Source: Erysipelotrichaceae bacterium (lineage in GTDB: Bacteria > Bacillota_I > Bacilli_A > Erysipelotrichales > Erysipelotrichaceae). Taken from it: 16,710 bases of DNA. The number at the start of each line of letters is the position of its first letter. Within the stretch, counting starts at the first letter, position 1. Location of the stretch: contig JAEDOA010000020.1 of the NCBI GenBank assembly GCA_016302195.1, forward strand, positions 1 through 16,710. The letters are read 5' to 3'. The translations under genes and the position numbers were made by a program. Below are positions 5,972-14,143 of the stretch, in pieces. The notes below the pieces were generated by a model that had not been told where the DNA came from, did not search any database, and saw only the letters and a list, made by a program, of their open reading frames with translations.

Positions 5972-7369
5972 ATGATTGAAAATATTGGTGAAGTAGTCCA
6001 GGTTATAGGACCAGTAGTTGATATTAGATTTAGCGAATCATTGCCTAATTTGTTTAACGAAGTTCAAATTCAATTACCTGATTCATCTATGGTCAACTGC
6101 GAAGTTGAACAACATATCGGCGATGATAAAGTGAGATGTATAGCTCTAAATCAGACTAATGGTTTGAAAAGAGGATTAAAGGCTGTAGATTGCCAAAGAG
6201 CGATTGCGGTTCCTGTAGGTAAAGAAACATTAGGCAGAATGTTTAATTTGCTTGGTGAACCTATTGACGGATTATCAGATTTGCCTAAAGATATCCAAAG
6301 GGATATTATTCATAAAAAATCACCTGGTTTCTCAAAATTAAAAACATCTGTAGAAATTCTGGAAACTGGTATCAAAGTTATTGACTTATTATGCCCTTAC
6401 ATTAAAGGTGGCAAAATAGGATTATTTGGTGGAGCAGGAGTTGGAAAAACTGTATTAATGCAGGAAATGATCCACTCAATTGCGACAGAGCATAATGGCC
6501 TTTCAGTAATTGCTGGTGTCGGCGAAAGAACAAGAGAAGGTAATGATCTATATTATGAAATGAAGGAGTCAGGAGTTTTGTCAAAAACTGTATTAGTGTA
6601 TGGGCAAATGAATGAATCTCCTGGAGCAAGAATGAGAGTTGCCTTAAGTGCTCTAACAATGGCAGAACATTTTAGAGATCAGGATAAACAGGATGTATTA
6701 TTGTTTATCGATAATATATATCGTTTCTCTCAGGCAGGTTCAGAGGTAAGTGCTTTGCTTGGAAGAATGCCTTCAGCCGTAGGTTATCAGCCAACACTTG
6801 CTACTGAAATGGGTGAACTACAAGAGAGAATTACTTCAACAAAAGAAGGCTCAATCACATCAATTCAGGCGATTTATGTTCCGGCTGATGACTTAACTGA
6901 TCCAGCACCAGCAACAACATTTGCCCACTTGGATGCCAAGACGGTACTTGATAGAAAGATTGCTTCTTTGGGATTGTATCCAGCTGTAGATCCTCTTGAA
7001 TCCTCTTCTAGAGCACTTGATCCAAATATTGTAGGACAAAGACATTATGATGTAGCCCAGGGAGTATTAAAAATATTGCAGAAATATAAGGACCTGCAAG
7101 ATATCATTGCTATATTGGGTATGGATGAATTAAGTGATGAAGATAAGGTTATTGTAAATAGAGCAAGAAGAATTAGAAATTTCTTGTCGCAACCATTCGC
7201 AGTCGCAGAGAAATTCAGTGGATATGATGGAAAATTTGTCAAGATTGAGGATAATATTCGTTCATTTGAAGCAATTTTAGCAGGAGATTACGATTCATAT
7301 CCTGAATCTGCATTTATGTTTGCTGGTTCAATAGAAGATGTTGAGGCAAAAGCGAAGGGAATGATGTAA
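5972..7369 (+). CDS. atpD: F1Fo ATP synthase subunit beta
   Basis: This is the catalytic subunit, 465 residues, which makes or hydrolyses ATP at its interface with alpha. Walker A GGAGVGKT is at 153-160, the catalytic glutamate is E185 in GERTREG (184-190), and the Walker B region is LLFIDNIYRF (243-252). The C-terminal DELSDEDK turn, where gamma pushes, is also present. Two deviations from very conserved strings are visible: MNESPGAR (213-220) for MNEPPGAR, and DNIYRF for DNIFRF. Both are mild and activity is expected. The ribosome site is AAAGGAG shortly before the ATG. The stop overlaps the atpC start (TAATG at 7367-7371). Confidence 0.98.
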   Translation: MIENIGEVVQVIGPVVDIRFSESLPNLFNEVQIQLPDSSMVNCEVEQHIGDDKVRCIALNQTNGLKRGLKAVDCQRAIAVPVGKETLGRMFNLLGEPIDGLSDLPKDIQRDIIHKKSPGFSKLKTSVEILETGIKVIDLLCPYIKGGKIGLFGGAGVGKTVLMQEMIHSIATEHNGLSVIAGVGERTREGNDLYYEMKESGVLSKTVLVYGQMNESPGARMRVALSALTMAEHFRDQDKQDVLLFIDNIYRFSQAGSEVSALLGRMPSAVGYQPTLATEMGELQERITSTKEGSITSIQAIYVPADDLTDPAPATTFAHLDAKTVLDRKIASLGLYPAVDPLESSSRALDPNIVGQRHYDVAQGVLKILQKYKDLQDIIAILGMDELSDEDKVIVNRARRIRNFLSQPFAVAEKFSGYDGKFVKIEDNIRSFEAILAGDYDSYPESAFMFAGSIEDVEAKAKGMM

Positions 7370-7776
7370 TGAGTATCTTAGTAAATTTGATTACTTATCG
7401 TGGTACTTATCGAAGCTTACAGGCGGATAAAATAAATGTCCCTTCAGCAGATGGAAGAAGAGCTATTCTGCCAAATCATGTAAATGTTATTATGCCATTA
7501 GATATTGGAGTATTAAATGTTACAGTCAATCAGCAGGAATTGTACTTTGCTATATCAAATGGGATGCTGCTTTTTGAAAACAATACCGCGACTATCTTAT
7601 CGGATTCTATTATTGATGTTGATGATATCGAGCAAGAGCGAATCGAGAAAAAAGTTAAGAAAACACAAGAATATCTAGATAGCATATCCGATGAAAGAGA
7701 TATTATAATGGCAAAAATGTCATTAGCTAAAGCTCTAAATAAGCTGGAAGTAAAAAGTAAATACGGGAAACAGTAA
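7369..7776 (+). CDS. atpC: F1Fo ATP synthase subunit epsilon
   Basis: This 135-residue protein is the last gene of the operon. An N-terminal beta-barrel (about 1-85) contains the family pattern PSADGRRAILPNHVNVI, corresponding to the usual dG-x-x-G-I-L-P-N-H. A C-terminal helical pair follows (about 90-133). Epsilon joins gamma to the c-ring and, through the C-terminal helices, restrains ATP hydrolysis. The ATP-sensing motif known from Bacillus, I(L)DxxRA, is only partly kept here (IEQERI, about 87-92), so ATP control of the helices may differ. The start ATG shares a base with the atpD stop. A terminator begins at the stop codon. Confidence 0.93.
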   Translation: MSILVNLITYRGTYRSLQADKINVPSADGRRAILPNHVNVIMPLDIGVLNVTVNQQELYFAISNGMLLFENNTATILSDSIIDVDDIEQERIEKKVKKTQEYLDSISDERDIIMAKMSLAKALNKLEVKSKYGKQ

Positions 7777-7799
7777 AGATGCATTTTTGCATCTTTTTT
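7775..7799 (+). terminator. Rho-independent terminator of atp operon
   Basis: A perfect 9-bp stem AAAGATGCA (7775-7783) / TGCATCTTT (7788-7796) with a TTTT loop ends in a run of six T (7794-7799). It begins within the atpC stop codon and closes the ATP synthase transcription unit. Confidence 0.9.
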
Positions 7800-7800
7800 C

Positions 7801-7829
7801 TTGTGAGATTTACAAAATTAACATAAAAT
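7801..7829 (+). promoter_or_regulatory. Probable promoter of the three-gene cassette
   Basis: TTGTGA (7801-7806) and TAAAAT (7824-7829) are separated by 17 bp, with 4 of 6 and 5 of 6 consensus matches. Transcription would start near 7836, just upstream of the ribosome site GGAGGA before the ATG at 7852. An alternative pair, TTTACA (7809-7814) with TATAAC (7833-7838), would place the start inside the ribosome site and is less likely. The position right after a terminator supports a promoter here. Confidence 0.5.
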
Positions 7830-7851
7830 ATCTATAACGGAGGATAGGTAT

Positions 7852-8073
7852 ATGATTAATAAGGAATGGTTGGATAAGGAATATGAAAATGTCGAAATAA
7901 AAAAATTGTTAAAAGCTCCTATTTCTGCTTTGCAAGGAATTAGTGAGTCGGATAAAGACAAGATGAAGGAAGCGTTTGGTATTGATAATATTAAAGAAAT
8001 GGCTCAGCTAAAGTATTATCAAAGAGCAAAAGAGCTATATCAAAAATATTTACAGGAGAAAGAAAATGCTTAA
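7852..8073 (+). CDS. Stand-alone small helical module protein
   Basis: This 73-residue, charged, soluble protein of unknown function has no signal peptide or membrane segment. Nearly all of it is one module: W6, then LLKAPISALQGIS (19-31), D35-K36, AFGI (41-44) and a final Lys/Tyr-rich helix. The same module forms the C-terminus of the membrane protein ending at 9821, aligning without gaps at about one-third identity over some 67 residues. The LxGIS...LKxAFxIxxIxxLA pattern recalls small helix-hairpin-helix-like domains, but I do not recognise a named family. The ribosome site GGAGGA precedes the ATG. The gene overlaps the next one by eight bases, so the two are probably coupled. Confidence 0.75.
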   Translation: MINKEWLDKEYENVEIKKLLKAPISALQGISESDKDKMKEAFGIDNIKEMAQLKYYQRAKELYQKYLQEKENA

Positions 8074-8776
8074 GAAACATATAATTTACTTATTAATCAT
8101 TTTAATAACTCTAATGGGACTGATTTTTATCCTAAATAAAGCAGATAAGTTTGTTAATATGCCTTTAGTTAAACCTGTAGAATATTTAAATGAAGATGAA
8201 AAAGCTGCTAAGCAATTAGATGATAAAATTGCCCAGATTCCTCAAGATGTAACTATTACAGATAGTGAGATGATTGAGCAGCTTCTAAAGGAATATGAAA
8301 GCCTAAGTGATGAAAGCAAGGCTAAGGTTACAAAATATGATCAACTAGTGCAAGCTCAGCAAAAAATTCAATACCTGCAGGACAATCAAAAAGCAAAAAA
8401 TGTAATTGATATGATTAACAATCTGGTCAATAGCAACAATTCAGCACTAATCGAGCAGGCACAAAAAGCTTATGATGAACTGACTGAGCAGCAAAAACAG
8501 TTGGTTACAAACAAGTTTATTTTGGACAATGCTTGGCAGGAATTAAATAAAACAGTTACAAAAGACAATCTTAACGTTGGCGATATTGTCATTTTTAATG
8601 GAGGCTATATCTATAATAGTGCTAAAGCAACAAGCCCTGCTAATAAAAAGAATTACAGTGTATGCAAAGTAACTTATGTTTCAAGGGATAGCCTACATCC
8701 TTACCATCTAGTATCTACTGATGGTGGCGGTGTTTACGGATGGGTAGATGTTAATGACATCAAGTTTGGAGAATAA
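8066..8776 (+). CDS. Membrane-anchored SH3-like wall-binding protein
   Basis: This 236-residue protein begins with a short Lys-rich head and one hydrophobic helix (about 5-23), an uncleaved anchor or signal peptide, so the rest should lie outside the membrane. Two helical repeats follow (about 50-104 and 112-161), each with the pattern Y-x-x-L-(S/T)-(D/E)-x-(S/Q)-K-x-x-V, as common in secreted proteins of gut Bacillota. The C-terminus (about 168-236; NVGDIVIFNGG, HPYHLVSTDGGGVYGWVD) matches the SH3-like domain often found behind amidase and endolysin catalytic domains. No catalytic domain is present, so a wall-binding or scaffold role is inferred. Ribosome site AGGAG at 8054-8058. The next gene starts one base after its stop. 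Confidence 0.75.
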   Translation: MLKKHIIYLLIILITLMGLIFILNKADKFVNMPLVKPVEYLNEDEKAAKQLDDKIAQIPQDVTITDSEMIEQLLKEYESLSDESKAKVTKYDQLVQAQQKIQYLQDNQKAKNVIDMINNLVNSNNSALIEQAQKAYDELTEQQKQLVTNKFILDNAWQELNKTVTKDNLNVGDIVIFNGGYIYNSAKATSPANKKNYSVCKVTYVSRDSLHPYHLVSTDGGGVYGWVDVNDIKFGE

Positions 8777-8777
8777 T

Positions 8778-9821
8778 ATGGACTATATATATTTAGATAA
8801 TCAAAAAAGAGCAAAATCATTATTGTTTGTACTAGTTGGCTTGTGTCTAGTGTTTTCAATAGTAACTATAATAATGTTTGTTACTGGTTCAGTAATGACC
8901 TCATTTATTAAAACGATGTTAACTGTTGGTAATTTGAGTTTTATTGTCCTAACATTATTTTTTATGCTGTATTTAAGAAGAAATCATACTGACAGTTTTT
9001 TGCTTCTTCTTTTACATATTATTCAATTTCATTTAATTTTTACTTCGGCATCGGTATTTGTTGGAGGATTTAGCAGTTTCTCGTTTTGCGTCATGCATGG
9101 AATTTTAGATTCCATTGTATTAATGATTTTATATTTGTTTTCTTTCGGAAAGCTTCATGTTGTAAGTGCTATATTATTGCCAATTATATCTATATTTTTA
9201 TCAATATATCAATATGATGTAATAAATGCGATTGTTATGGTGGTCTTTTCTATGATTGCTTTGTTAGGATTGTTGAAAAAAATTAAGAAGACGCATTTTT
9301 TATATGGAATAATTGTTGTATTAGTGACATTTTTAGCTAGCATTCTGACATTTGTATATGGCTATGAAATTGTTCATGTTATTATGCATTATTTGATAAA
9401 TCATGCCATATTGGCGTTGTGTTTGATTGTATTTGTTGTGGTTCCTTTAGAAAGAACAAATGACGTTAATGACGAAGATGAAATAGAACCAACAAAGTCA
9501 GATAATATAGTTGAAAGAGCAATTGATACTGCGGACAATACAAAAGAATTGCCAGAGCAGCAGTCTTTAGAGAGTATAGTGGAAGATCAGCCTCAGAAAC
9601 AGATAGAAAAGAAAAATCGATGGATTATCAAGCAATATAGCAACCTACCATTAGAACAGCTGATGGATGCACCAGTAGATGCTTTATGGGGTATTTCCAG
9701 CGAAGATAAACAGTTGTTAAAATCGGCATTTAATATAAAGACGGTAAAGGATTTAGCAACAAGCAAGTGGTTTAGAATGGCTGAAGAAATAGTGAACATG
9801 GCAAATAAGCAAAAGGATTAG
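8778..9821 (+). CDS. Polytopic membrane protein with C-terminal module
   Basis: This 347-residue protein of unknown function has about eight membrane segments (roughly 14-36, 45-66, 73-96, 103-123, 127-144, 148-166, 174-193, 198-223). An acidic, probably disordered linker (about 225-280) follows, then a C-terminal module (281-347) that is a paralogue of the whole 73-residue protein at 7852-8073. The start is the ATG at 8778, with GGAG at 8768-8771 at ideal spacing. An in-frame ATG at 8748 lies inside the previous gene and lacks a ribosome site. The ATG is one base after the upstream stop, so the three genes look like one unit. No enzyme motif is visible. The shared module suggests the two proteins bind the same partner or each other. 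Confidence 0.75.
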   Translation: MDYIYLDNQKRAKSLLFVLVGLCLVFSIVTIIMFVTGSVMTSFIKTMLTVGNLSFIVLTLFFMLYLRRNHTDSFLLLLLHIIQFHLIFTSASVFVGGFSSFSFCVMHGILDSIVLMILYLFSFGKLHVVSAILLPIISIFLSIYQYDVINAIVMVVFSMIALLGLLKKIKKTHFLYGIIVVLVTFLASILTFVYGYEIVHVIMHYLINHAILALCLIVFVVVPLERTNDVNDEDEIEPTKSDNIVERAIDTADNTKELPEQQSLESIVEDQPQKQIEKKNRWIIKQYSNLPLEQLMDAPVDALWGISSEDKQLLKSAFNIKTVKDLATSKWFRMAEEIVNMANKQKD

Positions 9822-9832
9822 AAGGTGAATTA

Positions 9833-11164
9833 ATGTTTGAAGATACAATTGCAGCAATTAGTACCTCTACCTTAACAAAGACAGCGATTTCGATAGTAAG
9901 AATTTCAGGTAAAGATGCATTTACAGTTTTAAACAAGATATTTAAGACAAAGGATAGAAACTATCAAGGTTATCGTATTTATTATGGACATATATACGAT
10001 CCAAGCAATCAGGAAATAATTGATGAAGTACTAGTTAATACTTTTATTGCGCCAAAATCATTTACGGGAGAAAACCTGGTGGAGATTAATTGTCATGGCG
10101 GCTTATATGTAACATCAAAGGTGTTGACTTTAGTTTTGAGTTATGGAGCTAGAATGGCTTTACATGGTGAATTTAGCAAGCGGGCTTTCTTAAATGGCAA
10201 GATAGACTTGACACAGGCTGAGGCTATCAATGATTTAATCTGTGCAGACAATAAGGATAGTGCCAAGCTAGCAGTTAATTCCTTAAGCGGATCAATAAGT
10301 AAAATGATAAATCCTCTAATTAATGATTTAGAACAGTGCATTGCCCATATTGAAGTAAATATAGATTATCCTGAATATGATGATAATGGCATCATAACCG
10401 CAAATGAAGTTTCTTTACTGGTTGAAGACTGGAAGAAACAATGCGATAAAATCATAAATATGGCTCAAAATAGCCTGATAATCAAAGAGGGCATTAAAAC
10501 AGTAATAGTCGGTAAACCTAACGTGGGCAAAAGCAGTTTATTGAATGCTTTATTGCAGCAGGACAAAGCGATAGTGTCAGATGTAGCGGGTACTACAAGG
10601 GATTTGGTTGAGGGTGATATTCACTTAGATAATGTCACCTTGCATCTAATAGATACGGCAGGTATCCATGATACAGAGAATGATATTGAGCAAATTGGCA
10701 TAAAAAAGAGTCGTCAGGCCTTAAGCGAGGCTCAATTAGTTATTGTCTTAATTGATAGCAGTGATTTTGATTTGGAAGATGAAAAGTTATTGGAAGAAAC
10801 AGAGAACCTCAATAGATTGGTTGTATATAACAAAAAAGATTTGGGAATAACCTTCTCAGGGATAAATATTTCAGCTAATAATGGTGATATAGATCAATTG
10901 ATAAACGCTATTAATGATTTGTTTAGAGACAGCAAGCTGGCGTTAAGTCAGCCGGTATTAACTAACGAGAGACAAATAGCCTTAATGAGACAGGCTAAGG
11001 AAGCAATGGAGAGTGCCAGTAGAGCATTAAGTAACAACATTCCATTGGATTTAATTAATGAAGACATACAGCATGCCTATCGCTGTTTAAAAGAAATATT
11101 AGGTCAATATACTAGAGAGGATTTGCTGGATGGCATATTTAGCCGTTTCTGCGTTGGTAAGTAA
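9833..11164 (+). CDS. mnmE: tRNA modification GTPase MnmE (TrmE)
   Basis: MnmE works with MnmG to place the (carboxymethyl)aminomethyl group on U34 of certain tRNAs. The 443-residue protein shows all the family parts. The N-terminal folate-binding domain opens with the typical DTIAAISTS (4-12), and the helical domain is split around the G domain. The G domain has G1 GKPNVGKSS (227-235), G2 GTTRDL (253-258), G3 DTAG (274-277) and G4 NKKD (333-336). The C-terminal FCVGK (439-443) carries the essential cysteine of the CxGK end. The ribosome site AAGGTGA at 9822-9828 lies directly after the previous stop. The tatD-like gene follows after two bases. Confidence 0.97.
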   Translation: MFEDTIAAISTSTLTKTAISIVRISGKDAFTVLNKIFKTKDRNYQGYRIYYGHIYDPSNQEIIDEVLVNTFIAPKSFTGENLVEINCHGGLYVTSKVLTLVLSYGARMALHGEFSKRAFLNGKIDLTQAEAINDLICADNKDSAKLAVNSLSGSISKMINPLINDLEQCIAHIEVNIDYPEYDDNGIITANEVSLLVEDWKKQCDKIINMAQNSLIIKEGIKTVIVGKPNVGKSSLLNALLQQDKAIVSDVAGTTRDLVEGDIHLDNVTLHLIDTAGIHDTENDIEQIGIKKSRQALSEAQLVIVLIDSSDFDLEDEKLLEETENLNRLVVYNKKDLGITFSGINISANNGDIDQLINAINDLFRDSKLALSQPVLTNERQIALMRQAKEAMESASRALSNNIPLDLINEDIQHAYRCLKEILGQYTREDLLDGIFSRFCVGK

Positions 11165-11166
11165 AA

Positions 11167-11937
11167 ATGAACTTTTGGGTTGATAGTCATTGTCACATGA
11201 ATGATGAAATATACAGCGACAATTTTCAGTTTTATCACAATAATTCTTTAGAGGCTTCAGTATTGTTAAGCAATCTAATCTGTTTAAATGAGAAGGATTA
11301 TTTAAGAAGCAAACAAATTAAGAATCAATATCGCAATAATTATGATATTTCTTTTGGCTATTTTCCAGCCGACTGTGAAGACATCGATAATAAAGACTTA
11401 GATTATTTAGCTAATTTAGTAAAACAGGATGATGATATAGTTTTGATTGGGGAAATAGGCTTAGATTATCACTATGATGGGGTAAATAAAGAAAAACAAC
11501 AACAGCTTTTCATTGAACAAATTGAAATGGCGAATCAATTAAATAAACCTATTATGATTCATAGTAGAGACGCTTCCAATGATACATATGAGATTTTAAA
11601 AGCTCATGCCAAAGGTAATGTTGTTCTACATTGTTATTCTCAATCATTAGAAATGATGATGAAGTACTTGGATTTAGGATATTATATTTCTTTTAGCGGT
11701 GTAGTAACTTTTTCTAGTGCAAAAACAACCAAGCAGTGCGCAATTAACTGTCCACTGGATAGGATATTAATAGAAACTGATGCTCCATATTTGACACCTG
11801 TTCCTTTTAGAGGAAAACAGAATGAAACAAGTTATGTCAGTTATGTAGGAAAATATCTAGCACAGTTGAAGGAAATAGATGAAGTTTTGTTGCAGCAACA
11901 AATCTATAATAATTACATTAGAATGAAAGAAAATTAA
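11167..11937 (+). CDS. tatD: TatD-family metal-dependent hydrolase
   Basis: This 256-residue TIM-barrel protein of the amidohydrolase superfamily belongs to a family of metal-dependent DNases (TatD/YcfH/YabD type). The metal ligands are visible: H8 and H10 in DSHCHMND (6-13), E96 in IGEIGLDYHYD (94-104), H132 in IHSRDA (131-136), H155 in LHCYS (154-158) and D205 in ETDAPYLTP (203-211). The normally conserved GxHPH stretch reads FGYFPADC here (63-70), a local divergence outside the metal ligands. The position just before rnmV and rsmA is the classic order in Bacillota (metG-tatD-rnmV-rsmA), although mnmE rather than metG precedes it here. The exact substrate is unknown. Confidence 0.9.
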   Translation: MNFWVDSHCHMNDEIYSDNFQFYHNNSLEASVLLSNLICLNEKDYLRSKQIKNQYRNNYDISFGYFPADCEDIDNKDLDYLANLVKQDDDIVLIGEIGLDYHYDGVNKEKQQQLFIEQIEMANQLNKPIMIHSRDASNDTYEILKAHAKGNVVLHCYSQSLEMMMKYLDLGYYISFSGVVTFSSAKTTKQCAINCPLDRILIETDAPYLTPVPFRGKQNETSYVSYVGKYLAQLKEIDEVLLQQQIYNNYIRMKEN

Positions 11938-11938
11938 T

Positions 11939-12481
11939 ATGAAGAAGAGAGTAAAGGAATTAATTGTTGTTGAAGGAAAACACGATGTTGAGAAATTAAG
12001 GCAGGTTGTTGATTGCGATGTCATATGCACCAATGGTTTATCAATTAGTCAGCAGCAACTTGATATTATAAAGCAGGCAAGTGTAAAACAAGGGGTTATC
12101 GTAATGACCGACCCTGATAATGCCGGAAATCGAATTAGAGATATTATCAATAATTATGTTGCTAATACCAAGCAGGTCTTTATCGAAAAAAAGAAGGCTA
12201 TAGGTAAAAGAAATGTTGGTATAGAGTATGTCAGCAATGATGATTTATTAGATGCATTAAGCAATGTGGTAGAGTTTAAGAATCAGCAAAACACCATTAG
12301 CTGGCAAGAGTTTATTCAACTGGATTTAGTTGGAAATAGTAAAAAAAGGTATTATGTATGTCAAAGAATAAGAATAGGACTATGCAATAATAAAAAAATG
12401 TTTAAATATCTCAATATGTTAGGTTATAATTACCAGCAGGTTAAGGAAATTTGCGATGAATACGATAGCAACCATAAATGA
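11939..12481 (+). CDS. rnmV: Ribonuclease M5
   Basis: This 180-residue enzyme matures 5S rRNA in low-GC Gram-positives. An N-terminal Toprim domain has the acidic motifs VVEGKHD (10-16) and TDPDNAG (57-63). GIEY (94-97) is a further family signature. The C-terminal part (about 125-175) is the RNA/L18-binding-type domain of this family. The gene starts one base after the tatD stop. Its last 26 bases overlap rsmA in another frame, so the two rRNA-processing genes are coupled. Confidence 0.94.
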   Translation: MKKRVKELIVVEGKHDVEKLRQVVDCDVICTNGLSISQQQLDIIKQASVKQGVIVMTDPDNAGNRIRDIINNYVANTKQVFIEKKKAIGKRNVGIEYVSNDDLLDALSNVVEFKNQQNTISWQEFIQLDLVGNSKKRYYVCQRIRIGLCNNKKMFKYLNMLGYNYQQVKEICDEYDSNHK

Positions 12482-13268
12482 AACAAAAAGACTATTAAGC
12501 AAATATGATTATTTCGCGAAAAAAAAGTATGGTCAAAACTTTTTGATATCCAGTAATGTAGTTGATAATATTCTACAAGCGGTTGATAAAGACACTACTG
12601 TTGTGGAAATTGGACCGGGTCTTGGGGCAATTAGTCAATTGGCTTGCATGAAGGCTAAAGAAGTATTTGCGTTTGAAATAGATCAAGATTTATGTCACAT
12701 TTTAAAAGAGAATATAGTTTTTGATAATTTTCATTTGGAAAATCTGGATTTTCTTAAATTGAATTTAAATGGTTTTTTATCACAAATAAATGGTAAAAAG
12801 ATAATTATTTCAAATTTGCCGTATTATATAACAAGTGAGATATTAACAAAGGTGATATTACAGTCGGGTAATTACGATTGCTTGATTGCGATGATGCAGA
12901 AAGAAGTCGCTAATCGTTTTGTCCATAAAGCCGATAAAAAGCAGATTAATCAATTACAGATACTTGCTCAATTATGCTGTGAGTGTGAAGTGGTCTGTCA
13001 GGTTAATAGAAACAACTTTATTCCCGCTCCTAATGTTGACAGCACTATACTAATGTTTAAAAATAAGTTTATTAATTTTGATATTGATTTGATGGATTTT
13101 TATCAGTTTTTAAATGCCTGCTTTATTCATCGTAGAAAAAGCGTGCTGACAAATCTGGCGGCAAGTGGATACAAAAAGATACAGCAGGACAAATACATCA
13201 CAAAAAGAGTGGAACAGTTATCGTTAAATGATTATCTGTTTTTATATGGAGAAGTAAAAAATGATTGA
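12456..13268 (+). CDS. rsmA: 16S rRNA dimethyladenosine transferase RsmA (KsgA)
   Basis: RsmA dimethylates two adjacent adenines in the 3' hairpin of 16S rRNA, a late step in 30S assembly. The 270-residue protein has the family motifs in order: KKYGQNFL (23-30), SAM-binding EIGPGLG (51-57), FEID (73-76), catalytic SNLPYYITS (119-127), MQKEVANRF (147-155) and the substrate-side FIPAPNVDS (188-196). The stretch KKQINQLQILAQ (161-172) diverges from the usual YGxLSVxxQ. The start at 12456 lies within rnmV, with AAGGA at 12443-12447 and eight-base spacing. The 3' end overlaps ispE by eight bases. Confidence 0.96.
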   Translation: MNTIATINETKRLLSKYDYFAKKKYGQNFLISSNVVDNILQAVDKDTTVVEIGPGLGAISQLACMKAKEVFAFEIDQDLCHILKENIVFDNFHLENLDFLKLNLNGFLSQINGKKIIISNLPYYITSEILTKVILQSGNYDCLIAMMQKEVANRFVHKADKKQINQLQILAQLCCECEVVCQVNRNNFIPAPNVDSTILMFKNKFINFDIDLMDFYQFLNACFIHRRKSVLTNLAASGYKKIQQDKYITKRVEQLSLNDYLFLYGEVKND

Positions 13269-14094
13269 AAAAGCCTATGGGAAAATAAATTTAAGTTTGG
13301 ATGTTGTTTCAAGAAGAGAAGATGGATATCACAACTTAAAAAGCATAATGTTGCCAATTAATATTTATGATGTGATTGATATAGAATTAGCTGATGAAAT
13401 GCAGTATCAGTGCAATATCGATTTACCCTATGATAACAGTAACATCATTTATCGTTGCATAGAGGCAATGAAAAAAAGCGCCAATAGCCAGCAGAATTTT
13501 AAAATAAAGATAGAAAAAAATATTCCTTTACAAGCAGGCTTAGCAGGTGGTAGTAGTGATGGTGCTTGTGCTATTAGAATAGTTAATAAGCTTTTAGGAT
13601 TGAATTACTCTTTTGACCAATTGGTTTCAATAGGCAGCAAAATTGGGGCAGACATTCCCTTTTGCCTTTATAGTAAACCAGCTATTGTTGAAGGAATTGG
13701 TGAAAAGATTACGCCAATAGATTTTAACCAAGATTATCCAATACTTTTAATAAAACCGGCCATGGGCATAAATACAGCTGAAAGCTTTAAGCTTTTAGAT
13801 ATTGATAGATGTTGTCATCCTAATATTGATGAGCTATACAAGCGATTAAAAAACAACCAATTCTTTGCTGATCTGTTAGGCAATTCATTGATGTATAGCG
13901 TAGATAAATTGTGCCCACAGGTAAATGAGATAATTGATTCTGTAAAGAAGTGTGGCTATGACAATGTGTTAATGACAGGCAGCGGTTCGACAGTCTTTGT
14001 TATTTCTACAAATGGTGATGATTTAAAAGAATTAGAGCAATTAATGCGGAAAAAATACGATTTTGTATGTAAAACTAGTTTACTTTCCATGTAA
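13261..14094 (+). CDS. ispE: 4-diphosphocytidyl-2-C-methylerythritol kinase IspE
   Basis: IspE is the ATP-dependent kinase of the non-mevalonate (MEP) isoprenoid pathway. The 277-residue GHMP kinase shows K8 in YGKINLSLDV, the ATP loop PLQAGLAGGSSDGA (89-102), the catalytic aspartate D131 in GADIPFCL (129-136) and the C-terminal GSGST (240-244). In the phosphate loop the order is A-G-L-A-G-G-S-S-D, with Ala where many relatives have Gly. The gene overlaps rsmA, an arrangement common in Bacillota. It shows that this organism uses the MEP rather than (or besides) the mevalonate route. Confidence 0.95.
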   Translation: MIEKAYGKINLSLDVVSRREDGYHNLKSIMLPINIYDVIDIELADEMQYQCNIDLPYDNSNIIYRCIEAMKKSANSQQNFKIKIEKNIPLQAGLAGGSSDGACAIRIVNKLLGLNYSFDQLVSIGSKIGADIPFCLYSKPAIVEGIGEKITPIDFNQDYPILLIKPAMGINTAESFKLLDIDRCCHPNIDELYKRLKNNQFFADLLGNSLMYSVDKLCPQVNEIIDSVKKCGYDNVLMTGSGSTVFVISTNGDDLKELEQLMRKKYDFVCKTSLLSM

Positions 14095-14143
14095 ACAAGT
14101 AATAAATATGTTAAAATTAACAAGTATTTAGTGAGGTGTTTAG

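Noticed and set aside
6402..6659. Antisense open frame across beta
   Set aside because: It is a shadow of the conserved Walker A and catalytic region of atpD. The same applies to minus-strand frames at 7045-7242, 7530-7784, 9593-9799, 10141-10341, 14193-14378 and 14915-15118.
8748..8777. ATG at 8748 as start of the membrane protein
   Set aside because: It lies inside the preceding gene without a ribosome site; ATG 8778 has GGAG at six-base spacing and follows the upstream stop by one base.
14078..14096. Hairpin GTTTAC / GTAAAC at the end of ispE as a terminator
   Set aside because: The stem is only 6 bp, AT-rich, and no T-run follows; glmU is likely co-transcribed or has a weak promoter of its own.
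14095..14143. Riboswitch or attenuator before glmU
   Set aside because: The gap is 49 bases, too short for a glmS-type element, and shows no strong stem.
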